NCBI GenBank assembly: GCA_024663395.1
Contig: JANFAH010000032.1
Span: 186,001-250,000, forward strand
Direction: 5' to 3'
DNA length: 64,000 nucleotides
Source: Pisolithus tinctorius
Lineage: Eukaryota; Basidiomycota; Agaricomycetes; Boletales; Pisolithaceae
The notes beneath the pieces are model-generated. The model was not told the DNA's origin. It did not search any database and saw nothing but the letters and a program-made list of their open reading frames with translations. Below, piece by piece: positions 1 to 9,671 of the stretch (its first letter is position 1; each line of letters starts with the position of its first letter). The position numbers and the translations under genes were made by a program.

Positions 1-851
1 AGGACACTGTAGGAAGTAAGCACACGATATTCACCACTCTTGAGTTTAACAGCAATGATTTCCAGTGCCATGTATTTTGGTCACTAATTGCATACTCTAT
101 GCACTCGCAGTCACCCCCTACCAGTCTGGGCTCTGGCCACTATGTGTATCCACACTATTCCTATTATTATTCACGTGATGATCCGGAGAGCTGGTTGTGT
201 GACTGGAAATCAGTGCCATTGGTGGTGAAAATCGGTACCTAAAGTGAATGGAAAACAGTACCAGTCGGTACTGAAAAAATATGCCAATGACACTGATGAT
301 GGCGCTAATTTTCAGCGTTTACTTTCCTCAATGGGAAATCATACGAAGCCCAGTTGATCTTGCTAGGCCGAGCAGAAGCTTGCTTCACTTAGCATGATCC
401 TGACTAGGAAGAGGAGTGACGGCCATTTAACACCTAGTTAGGTCTAGTAGTACCCCATTGCACTCAGGCACTGTTGTTTCTTCTCCGATCATTATCAACT
501 GTCTGGTGTGTCAGGTCTTGCCTGTATATTCTAGGTCCCTCGAGTTTTGAGCTTTTGCATTGCTTTAATTCTCGGTTTTGGATTTCTGGTGTTGAATCTA
601 TTTTTGCGACCTTGGTCGCCGTTAACCCCTGTACGCATCCGGAGCTGCCATGCCTATTCACGCTCCAAACGCAATCGTGTCCCGCCTCCGCCACGAGGCC
701 TTGACCCAAAAGTCTGACCACAGGTAGGACAACACAAAACTCCGACTGTTCCCCGTGATAACAAGTGATACTACACCCGATTTGAACTGGTCACCTTCTA
801 GTACATGCTTACAGCAAGGTTCATATCGATAGATGGGAACTTCACCCGAGC
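1..851. other. Intergenic stretch, nothing recognised
   Basis: Short open frames occur on both strands, but none shows a signal peptide, a family motif or plausible splice structure. The sequence is not shared with the duplicated block that begins near 852. I see no gene here. Confidence 0.5.
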
Positions 852-1258
852 TGACCAAAACTCAAATGAGCGTTGCTTTTGTTTAACGAATCTTGCTGAA
901 CAATTCAGCGTGTGCCATCCCTGGTTTGTATTTGCAGACGCACACCATCCTTTGCTCGTGTCACTGGAATGCTCAGCCATTGCCTACTATATATGACAGA
1001 CCACGGGTAGTCCTTACCGGTAAACAGTATTCGAGAGCGGCCGTAACTGCTGTTGGGCACCTGAAGTTGGCCTGAAGCACCCGAGTACTCAAGTGGCCCA
1101 ATAACCACTGAGTAAAGGCATTGTTTGGGCAATATTCCAAATTTTCCGATCACTTCTGGTCTGTTGATGTGGACTACACTGAATATGAACGTGGATTGCG
1201 CCTGCTTGTAATGGCAGATTGTGGTAAGTCCTCATCCACAAACGGAAGGGACCAATGC

Positions 1259-1265
1259 TATAAAT
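1259..1265 (+). promoter_or_regulatory. TATA box of the first small secreted protein gene
   Basis: A TATAAAT element lies about 120 bp upstream of the ATG at 1382. The surrounding sequence (tataaattggtcga, then ggaaggactg) is conserved at 7771 in front of the paralogue in copy B, at the same distance. Conservation of core promoter and leader between diverged copies supports a real transcription unit. Confidence 0.6.
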
Positions 1266-1381
1266 TGGTCGAGGGAAGGACTGGTAGGACTGCAGCAAGA
1301 CTCATCCCAGCCAGTCCCCCTCCTGTCAGCTCAGCGATACAGTTCATTCAACGTACCCTGTGACTCATACTCCATTCTTCC

Positions 1382-1591
1382 ATGCGTTTCACTCTGCTTA
1401 TCCTCGCCGTCGCTCCATTCATCACTGCCGTCATCGGTGCTGTCGCCGCTCCCGATGCTGGAGTGTGCAATGGTGAATCATGTTGCGCGCATGGCCTGCC
1501 TTGCAACCGATTCCTTCCGGGTGGGAACTGCTGTGAGGGGTTATCATGCTGCGGTGCCATTTTAAACCCGGTCTGCAAGGTCGGTTTCTAG
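1382..1591 (+). CDS. Small secreted cysteine-rich protein (69 aa)
   Basis: The product starts with a clear signal peptide (MRFTLLILAVAPF, then a hydrophobic run ending near AVAAP) and a mature part of about 45 residues. Its cysteines are arranged C, CC, C, CC, CC, C. The core, CC-EGL-CC followed eight residues later by VCKV, matches the paralogue at 7891, which shares the start MRxTLL and the VAPF motif. Doublet cysteines in so short a mature chain suggest a disulfide-stabilised, knottin-like fold; that is inference. Unlike two relatives it lacks an LAKRQ kexin site. It sits in the tandem block with its own TATA box. Likely an extracellular effector-like or defence-type peptide; no function can be named. 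Confidence 0.7.
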   Translation: MRFTLLILAVAPFITAVIGAVAAPDAGVCNGESCCAHGLPCNRFLPGGNCCEGLSCCGAILNPVCKVGF

Positions 1592-2478
1592 TTAATGCCA
1601 CCTTCAGTCTGCAGCCTACTGACCTGGATCACGTCATGGTGTAGTATCCGGGCAGCGATTGTGGCTCTACGTCGTAGTGGGTTGATGACGAACGAAGTCA
1701 CGTTCAAGTCCGTCCTATGCACAAATCCGCAGATGAGAGTGATGGGTTCATGATGTTATGCGATCGAGTTAAAGAAAGTCTGCTATGTACTATGTAAATC
1801 AAAGATGTCTTGCAGTGTTTTACCTTTCAAAAGTGCCTACATTGAGCTTTCCACCGTGTGCGAAGCAATTCTCACCTGCTTTCTATCGATAGTCAACATT
1901 CAACTGGTTGAGCCCCATTGCGGACTCTGAAGTAATGTGGACTCATGCTTGTTGGCCATGGATGCTCAAGTATGCCCCACACCATGCCTGTAGGTTCAAA
2001 AACCTGATACAGTTTAGCGGAATTTCACAGTGCGTTCGCCTGCGTCTCGCTTGGAATCGGACCTCTTGATGGATGAATGAGATGGTGAGGTGAGATAGGG
2101 TGGGATTGAAATGACGTAAACACTCATGCTGGTTCGTTAGGAGACTTCATCTGCAAAACAGTCGAATTACACCATAAACTTTGGACAATTTTTGAATTGT
2201 TCGAGAGCTCAGCAAGTGCTGTCACTCAACTCGGCAAATGCTAAGTACTCGAAGAGTGCTCGTCGAGCGCTAAACGTTTTGTAAATGTTGTACTTGGTTG
2301 GTCAACAAAATACAGTCATATCTTTTTACATAGAAAACCTGTCCCCGACAGTCGACAATCTGGTATTACATGCAAGCCAGCACTGCTGGGTGGATTTAGC
2401 TTGAACCATCTAGGGCGTCTCCTCTCAACCTTTTCACTAAGAGCTCTGGGACTATCATTTAAGCAGCACGCCGTAAGC

Positions 2479-2751
2479 TCAATGCAATACACTTTGCGTG
2501 ACTGATAGACTTACAGGACACTCCCCAACGATGGCGTCCGAACCAGTACCACTGCTATCCTTAGGTACGCATGTACCTTCACAGCATTGCATACATTGCG
2601 CTTCAATGCAACAATGTTCCCCTGCCGCTTTGCACGTTTCGTCTTGCCTCTTTGCAAGTCTACTGAGACCGTAATTTGCTGTATTGGTCGCAGCACCGGC
2701 GACGACAGTGAGGAGGGGTGCAACGAGGAGGGAAAGCAGAGCGAGGCGCAT
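2479..2751 (-). CDS. Small secreted cysteine-rich protein with kexin site (90 aa)
   Basis: Translation from the ATG at 2751 gives MRLALLSLLVAPLL, a signal peptide of the same type as the plus-strand relatives, then a propeptide ending in LAKRQ, a Kex2-type dibasic site. The mature part has the pattern C-x6-CC-x4-C-x2-CC-x3-C and one late C. An in-frame TTG five codons upstream is not needed. The codons after GECP begin gtaagt, a perfect 5' splice site, and an ag acceptor lies about 70 bp on, so the true C terminus may be spliced to a few residues instead of reading to 2479. The TATA box is at 2810-2816 on the minus strand. A decayed paralogue lies at 8806-9108. Confidence 0.65.
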   Translation of the reverse strand: MRLALLSLLVAPLLTVVAGAATNTANYGLSRLAKRQDETCKAAGEHCCIEAQCMQCCEGTCVPKDSSGTGSDAIVGECPVSLSVTQSVLH

Positions 2752-2809
2752 GGTAAAGCCGTTCAAAGGATGCTGACTTTGCAGACTTTTGACGCTGCCT
2801 CGCAGATCC

Positions 2810-2816
2810 TTTTATA
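2810..2816 (-). promoter_or_regulatory. TATA box of the minus-strand small secreted protein gene
   Basis: The minus strand reads gaggtataaaa about 60 bp upstream of the ATG at 2751. The same element is kept at about 9165-9175 in copy B, upstream of the paralogue. Confidence 0.5.
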
Positions 2817-2939
2817 CCTCTCAGCTAGTCGCTTTTCTCGGTGGCTTGTTCGGAGGTGAGTTGGCTATCGTGTCGTTCACAACACTAAAAATCGCCTAGG
2901 CTGTTTTAATGGATGGGCGGGAATTGCTTCCTGTCGGCA

Positions 2940-4095
2940 AACAGTCATGATTGATCCAGTCGAACACATTGTGGAAGCCTCGTCAGTGTCTACCTAGTTA
3001 AGTACGTGTTGCCACGAAACAGTGAAATTACGTCTCACATTTACGCGACGAATAGTAAGCTGTCGTTAGTGATTGTACATTTAAGCAGGAGCTTGCCTGA
3101 GCTTGCTGAGCAACTTCCGAATAGGTGCCCATGATCGGATCCATAAACGCTCAAATATATCGCAAATAATACAACCCGAGTGTGCATGATACTACTTAGA
3201 AGTATTACCGGAGAGCAATCCTGTGGTCGCGACACGTCAAAGGACTGGCGAGCGCCATTTGAAATCTACTACCGTCACGTTCGTGGAGAAACGTGTTATT
3301 TCCCTTGGCCATACATGCGCACTGTGTGAGAGATACAGGTAAGTAAGTCTCATTGGAGGGGATAAGGCGAATGGAAATCGTCGGCCCAAATAGAAAAAGT
3401 ATCAATCGGATTTTCTGATTTCGACCCGTACGTTAGCCCAGCCATGAGGTCACAATCAGGGTGGCGAAGGCTTCGATTGATCGAAACATCATCTCGAGAT
3501 CTGGCAGCATTACTATATACCTATCCATTGACACCACAGCTTCAATGATTCGTGTTCAACTCCGGTCGCCACTTGATCATCTCTCACCAGATTCACTCCC
3601 AAGTGCTGGACGTCACATTAAACATTGTTGCAAAACATCCAACAGGCGCTTGAGTCGCTCTTATTGATCGAGACGAGACACGGACCCCACAGCGCCCAGA
3701 ATTTTCTGAGTTTCATATGTACGCTTGTCGGTTTCCAGGGTACCGGTAGCTTACAGGTCGGGTATAGCCCGGGCACAAGGTAAGCTATGCCCATTTAGAA
3801 AATTCATCTGCACTGTGCGAGCCTTCACTTTCATATCATCCCTCCTTAAGACACAGCTGTCCTCCAAGAGAGAGATTGGTAACGGATGCAACCATGCAGC
3901 CCCCCCTCCCATCTTCTCTCTCTCTCGTTGTCCGCAATGCGACTATCACAACACATCACTACTTTGAAGGGAAGGCTGCTAAATCATCCCTCCGGCTTTT
4001 GCACGGCGGTGGAGATAGCATAAATGTCCCTCCGAGACGACGGGCATCATTACCTTCCATGCAACAGTAAAGTTGTGTGGTGCCCAGAGTTTCGG
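2940..4095. other. Extra sequence in copy A, no gene seen
   Basis: Copy B goes directly from the promoter of its minus-strand small secreted gene to the region matching 4096 onward, whereas copy A has about 1.15 kb in between. It contains only short frames without family motifs. I see neither terminal repeats nor a target duplication, so whether it was inserted in A or deleted from B is open. Confidence 0.45.
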
Positions 4096-4636
4096 GGTGA
4101 ACTGACGATACCGAGGATCGGGGTCTACCTCTAGAGGTCCTCACGTGTGCTTGGCAGCAATGGTATGTACATACATAACATGTTGAATAAGATTCCTTCG
4201 TTCTGCCCTGTCTGTACCCGATTCCAAACCTCGCACCTCAGTGGAGTTGGGAAAGGTGTCGGTATTCAATAGTCTACAGACGATCGTGCAGTTGTCCAAC
4301 AACTGGTGAACATCAAGGACGGATAGATCGTGGAGGTGTTGCGGTGATTGCAACAACCAGAGTCTGGCATGGCAACGCTGGGCATTTGCATCACTGCGGT
4401 GCGGCAAGCACCACGCAGACAGACACGAGTCCAAAAACCTCCCTTCTATCACCTTGTGCTTCCAGAACCTGGGACAGTATCGGGCTAACAAACTGCAAGA
4501 TGTTGTCAAGCGCATTGTCATTGGTCACTGGAATCGTACATTGAAATGAGATTGGCGGTGCAGCAAACAGAAAGTAAGGCATCATACTAGAAAATCAACT
4601 AACCCATAAGATCAACGGTATGACGTCTAGCGCAGC

Positions 4637-6174
4637 CTAAGTGCTGTCATAGGGAGCAGTGTCAGATGCAACTTCAGAACCATCCATATCAGTATCTATC
4701 CATCCCTCTGTCTCCTTGTGAGATGAAGGTGAGGGGCCGACACGAAACACATCGTCATCATGCTCGTTTTCTTCATTGCCTCGTCGTCCCAGTCGTCTCG
4801 CGATTCCCGCCCCGCTGCCACGTCTGTGACGGAACAGCTTGACTTCGTGAAGGTGTGCAGTACGTGCTAACCGCTTAGTTGATCGAGGAGTTGGGTGGGG
4901 AGATGCGGTGGATGAATTGGATTTGGCAATGAGTAAAACTCGTGCAATCGAACGTGGGTCGACAGAAAGTACTTGCCTCTGTCGTGTTGGCGTTCGAGTT
5001 GAATGGTGTCCGTGAAAATGTTTGTGCAGGGAACTCATGGACGAAGACACAGATTCCATTGGGAGATGACGAGGAGTCAAGTCAATAAACGAAGGTTGTC
5101 TTTGGGATGTTGGGGAAGGGAACGCCATCCGTGCTTCCGAACCTGTCGTCAGATGAGTCCAAAGGCGTCTGCCAAAGAGAATAGACGCACCCGGCATCTT
5201 CTCAGCGCCATTGCGTTGCACGCTCGGACTGAGACTCCTCAGCCTCAGGGGATTCCATCCTCCAACTTCCTTGTTGCTCCCGAGACTTAGCGGCCGCGTA
5301 CCCCACTGTCGGGCGGAGCGGTTGAAGTCCGCCTGAGATTGCTCGACGTACGGAGCACCTCTCGTGAATCCCATGAACACAAGTACTGCCAAGAGTAGAC
5401 AAAGTTGTGCAATTCCGAGACGTTTTTCAAGGACGACCTATGGCCGGCGTCATCACTAGAAAGTCACGTCGAGTCAAATAGTGCCCCTACCTCATCGGCC
5501 AGATGATTGACTCGCGAGAGCAGCTCGCTATGCTCGAGCTCCAACCGCAGTCTCTGCCTTTCCCACTCCTGTACTGTGCGCAGATACATCTGGGATTGCA
5601 TTTGTTCCTAAAAAAAACACGAAAAGCAGAGTGAGCGGTTACCACACCCTAAGTATTGGGAGCCACCGACAATGCTTTCCAATCTCCCCACTTCCTCAGC
5701 ACCTTCCTCACTCCGGTAATCTATTCCTCCACATATCGTGCGTATAACGTATGGTTTGCCTCTAGCGCGATCAACTTTTCATGATAGTGCCAAATATGGA
5801 CTCGCCGCTAGGAACGGGAGAGTGTACGCTGGTATATGAACGCGAATTAGACACAGTGGGCGTTACAGAGGCATGCGTTGAGAGTGTGCGCGATGATTGC
5901 GACTCCGAAACACGCGTACTTATATGTTCGCTCGTAGGTTGATTGAGTGATGTCGCGAATGGGGTCTCGTGGGACATTATAGATGCTATGGACGATATGA
6001 CTTCGGCCAAGGAAGAGGACATGACATGCGATGTTTCCTGTGAATACTCGCCTAAGGGGACGGATTCTGGAGACCCATGAGCAGCGGGAGGGGTTGCTGA
6101 AGATGTAGGAGATGTCCCGCCCGTGTGGGGCCTGCACGGTGGAGGAACTGTTAGACAAGCCCATCACACCACCT
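4637..6174 (-). pseudogene. Truncated, frameshifted 3' copy of the SUN-domain gene
   Basis: The stretch matches the 3' half of the gene at 9672-12404: the Ser/Thr-rich linker, the coiled coil, the C-terminal membrane segment and the tail ending DTAPYDST. It is broken. A missing base near 5778 shifts the frame after GESIFGTIM, where the intact copy continues NKLTALEANH. An extra c near 6121 shifts the N-terminal part. About a dozen bases are missing in the coiled coil near 5698, and a tail segment of some 25 residues is absent near 4720. The SUN domain itself and the signal peptide are not present; homology ends at about 6174. The longest remaining frame (4637-5392) is still open but has lost its partners. 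I regard it as a dead duplicate. Confidence 0.8.
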
Positions 6175-7317
6175 GTACGTTTACTGCTAACTGGTGAGCC
6201 TGCGATCTTTTGGACGCAGTCAACAGGGCCTTCGTAGCGATCACGTGAACATTAGATAATCTAAGGCGCGTTCAGACTTAGATTATTCCTGTCTCTCCCG
6301 CTCTTCGTCTGGCATCCGAGCACTCATCGTTCTCGCGCATATACTCGTTATTCCTTCGCCCTCCCGCCCGCTTCCCTTTCACATCTTAGCGTGTTTGGTC
6401 GGTCTTGTGGCCTCTTCTCGTCTCCTTCCACTCGTGCGCTCTTACACGCTCAGAAAGCTGCGCCGCATCTTTCCGCACACTCGATTCCTCTCTTCATCTG
6501 ATCACGTGACCCCATTTCCTTCGCTTCTTGGTCACGTGACCTACTTTCAATGCGCTCACCGTCTCGGCATCTCGGTACGATCGCTCGAGTCGCCCTGGCG
6601 TCACGCGGCTGTCCCCCACACACTAGATCGCACTCACCTTGTGATCTACGAAGTATATTCTCATCTGCCTCTTTCTCTAGACTCTACCTCGGATCCTACA
6701 TCTTCTCGTATTACTTTTCTATCGCTGTCACTTTTGGTTCACCTAGCTACGAAGGGCGTCGTGTTCTGTTGATACGGTAACATAGAAATGCATTAGCTGA
6801 TGTACAGTGGCGCATGGATTAATGCATCATTGTGCATCAATTAATGCACCGTTGGCACCAGCCCAGCACTGCAGAAGCACTGCACCACTCCACCCCACTC
6901 TGACGCACCAAAATACCGCCACAGCCCGGCTGTCAAATGTCGCTGAAATGGTACTCTAACGGGTCGAGTGCCAAAATAACGAAAATTAAAAAGGAATTCC
7001 AAAGTGACGGACCCCAAGTTACTTCAGCTTAATAGCACCCAAATTCACCCTCGTCAAAGAGCATTAGGAAGAATTCACCGTGGATTAACCAAGGTGAATT
7101 AACCCTTCAAATTTACCAGTGCACTAGATTTAAACTTGTCTCTAATCAGCGGAAGATGAGGTCCCGGGTTCGGTCCGACCGGGCCGATGAGGTAGGTTTT
7201 CAAACCACGTATGTGCGGGCGCCTCGCCCACTGCCTTCCTGAGCGTGACCGTATCCAGCTTTCCACACCGGAGACTATGAAGGTACGACCCGTACATCTG
7301 GTTCGAGACTAAAAGGT
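6175..7317. other. Spacer between the tandem copies, with three CACGTG sites
   Basis: No gene is recognised. CACGTG palindromes (E-box type) occur at 6242-6247, 6503-6508 and 6533-6538, the last two 30 bp apart, each in a tcacgtga context. Around 6790-6860 there are short repeats of an aatgcatc or aatgcacc type. Whether the E-boxes act on a neighbour is unknown. Confidence 0.4.
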
Positions 7318-7770
7318 TGACCAAAACTCAAACAAGGGCTTTTATTTACTTTGGGAGTGTTGTCAAACAATGATGCGTGCCATCATACTATTGTCATATG
7401 TGTATTACCAGGCATACACCATCCCTTGCTCGTATTACTGGGATGGTCTGCTACTGCCTACTATGTATCGATAGACTACAGGTAAGTAGTCCTTGCTAGC
7501 GGAAAGCGTATGAGTAGCGGTCGTTGCTGTTATTGGGCAGTTGAAGTTGGCTTAAAGCACTACAGTAAGTCATCATGATCAAGCTCCCCTGCCCGATAAT
7601 TGCTGAAATGAGTAAGGCATTCGTTATTCCAAAACTAAATACAGGCAGTGTTGGTCAGTTCTGGTCTATCGATATGAACTACACTCGATTTGAATATGGT
7701 TGCCTGCTTGCAACGCACAAATTGTCTTAATATGAACTTATGGTGCCAAACAAGCTGAAGAGACTAAAGG

Positions 7771-7777
7771 TATAAAT
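7771..7777 (+). promoter_or_regulatory. TATA box of the copy B small secreted protein gene
   Basis: TATAAAT followed by tggtcgaaggaaggactg, the same core as at 1259, stands 120 bp before the ATG at 7891. The leader just before the ATG (cgtaccctgtgactc) is also shared with copy A. Confidence 0.6.
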
Positions 7778-7890
7778 TGGTCGAAGGAAGGACTGACAGA
7801 ACTAGTCAGGACTCGTTCTAGCCAGTCCTCCTCCCCGGCTCAGTGATACAGCTCGTCCAACGTACCCTGTGACTCGTACTTCAGTCAACC

Positions 7891-8136
7891 ATGCGTCTCA
7901 CTTTGCTCACCCTCTTTGTTGCTCCATTCGTCCATGGTGTCGTCGCCGCTGCTGTTAACTCCAACAACGCTGGGCTCGACGGTCTGGCAAAGAGGCAAGA
8001 ACAATGTTACACGTTCAACGAACCCTGCTCCTTGGCTTATGAGAATGGGCTATGCTGTCCTGGGTTGTTATGTTGCGTCGACACTACTGGCTTCTCATAC
8101 TGCGAGGTCGGTTTCCAGTTAATGCCACCCTCATAG
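7891..8136 (+). CDS. Small secreted cysteine-rich protein with kexin site (81 aa)
   Basis: MRLTLLTLFVAPF begins a signal peptide cleaved near VVAAA. A short propeptide ends at LAKRQ, a Kex2-type site also found in the minus-strand member at 2479. The mature peptide of about 46 residues has C-x6-C-x8-CC-x4-CC-x8-C. This resembles a six-cysteine knottin layout with one extra cysteine in the CC-PGLL-CC core; the fold is inference. The C terminus runs eight residues beyond the copy A paralogue because TAG there is CAG here. It is probably processed and exported by the secretory pathway. The family has no name that I recognise. Confidence 0.72.
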   Translation: MRLTLLTLFVAPFVHGVVAAAVNSNNAGLDGLAKRQEQCYTFNEPCSLAYENGLCCPGLLCCVDTTGFSYCEVGFQLMPPS

Positions 8137-8805
8137 TATGCAGCCTACTGACCTGGACCTCATCTTGGTGTAGATTTCAGGCGACATTTGTTACTAGTTG
8201 CGTAGTGAGATGACAGTGGACTGTCAGAGTCATCTTCAAGCCCTATTTACACACCATGTATGAATGCAGAAGAAAGTTCGCTACTGTGTGCTTGTAGTTC
8301 AAAGATATTTTGCAGGGCCTTACCTTTCAAAAGCGCTTACATCGAACTTAAGACTGCTAACGTTCAGCCTTGTTGGTGAAGGAATGCGGACCCATGTTTG
8401 ATGGCAAGTAGAGGTATGCCCACGTCCCGACAAGTTTTCCACTGGCAGAAAAGTTCCATATTGCTTGTTTTAGTGGAGTCCTACAGTATATTCGCCTGCG
8501 TCTCACTTGGATGCTAACCTCCCCCTCTTGACGGGTGAATGAGCTCGTGAGCTGAGATGCGGTGGGACTGTAATGAGATGATCTCTGCTGCAGGTTCGTT
8601 GGCCTAGGGCTGGTACTTCGTTGGTCAACAGTTCACTCAGTTCACTGAATACAGTGATATCCTGTTAGAAAATGTGTTCCCGACAGTCAAGTCAACCATC
8701 TGGTGTTACCCCGAACCGACAGCTCGGATCGTGTTTAGCCCATCTGAACTACGCACATAATTATTAACGTGGGTAACCCATTCACCAGGAGCTAGGGACT
8801 ATCAT

Positions 8806-9108
8806 TTAAGCAGCACACCGTAAGCTCGATGCAATACACTTTTCTTCACTTGGAGACTTACAGGATACCACCCAATAATGGAGTCCGATTTGCAACCACT
8901 TACATAGGCTGCCGTCTTTAGGTACGCATGTACCTTCATAGCATTGTAGAGATCGCGCATCAAAGCAACAATGGTCCCCCGGGGGTTCGCATGTTTCGCC
9001 TTGTCTGTGTGTGAGTTTACTGAGACCGTAAGTTCCTGGACTGGTCGCGGCGCCGGCGACAACAGTGTCGAGGGGTGCAACGAGGAGAGAAAGCAGAGCG
9101 AGACACAC
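8806..9108 (-). pseudogene. Decayed small secreted cysteine-rich gene
   Basis: This is the copy B paralogue of the gene at 2479-2751. The initiator ATG is GTG here (9106-9108), giving FTVCLALLSLLVAPL in the signal region. The kexin site LAKRQ has become LTHRQ, and one cysteine of the doublet region is changed (QCYEGTC against QCCEGTC). The reading frame shifts between the GTCVPKD motif and the region corresponding to AIVGECP. The only in-frame ATG, at 9180, lies upstream of the TATA element and is unlikely to be used. The gtaagt splice site is still present. Most likely non-functional. Confidence 0.65.
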
Positions 9109-9671
9109 GGTGAAGCCGTTCCAAGGATACTGACTTGGTTTGTTCTGATGCTGCCTCGCCAACCCTTTTATACCTCTCATGTGGTCGCTCTACTCGGCGG
9201 CTTGTTCGGAGGTGAGTTGGCCGTTGTGTCGTTCACAATGCTAAAGATTACGGAGGTCGCTGTAATGGATGATCAGGAATTGGTTTCGGGATGACGATGC
9301 CAGGGATTAAGGTCTACTACCTATCCTCACGTGTGCTTGGAAGGAATGCATTCGGAGATTTGACCTGCTATGACAAGTCCGATTGCAAACCTGGAACTTC
9401 AGTGAAGTTGGTGAAGGTGTCACGGTTCGATATTCTACTGACGATCTTGCGAACGTCAGGCATGACAACATTGGTGTAAAAACTTCCCCTCTCCGATCAA
9501 CTCACCTTATGCTTGCGACAGTGCCAGGCGAAGATGTTCTCAGGCGCATTGTCATTGGTCACTGGAATCGTATACTGAAATGAGATTGGCAGTGCAGCAA
9601 ACAGAAAGCAAGGTATCATACTAGAAAATCAAACTAACCCATAAGAAAAACGGTATGACGTCTAGCGCAGC

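Larger units (their letters stand above)
852..6174. repeat. Tandem segmental duplication, copy A
   Basis: From about 852 (a ctgaccaaaactcaaa motif) this stretch aligns by eye, in the same order, with 7318-11292. Both contain a plus-strand small cysteine-rich gene, a minus-strand small cysteine-rich gene, and the 3' half of a SUN-domain gene on the minus strand. Homology stops abruptly at about 6174, inside the counterpart of exon 2 of the SUN gene. Copy A carries about 1.15 kb extra (roughly 2940-4095) that copy B lacks. Divergence is moderate, with many substitutions and small indels, so the duplication is not recent. Exact ends need an alignment. Confidence 0.8.

Noticed and set aside
7140..7210. 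tRNA-like gggttcggtccgacc
   Set aside because: No cloverleaf can be built around it and there is no box A at a proper distance.
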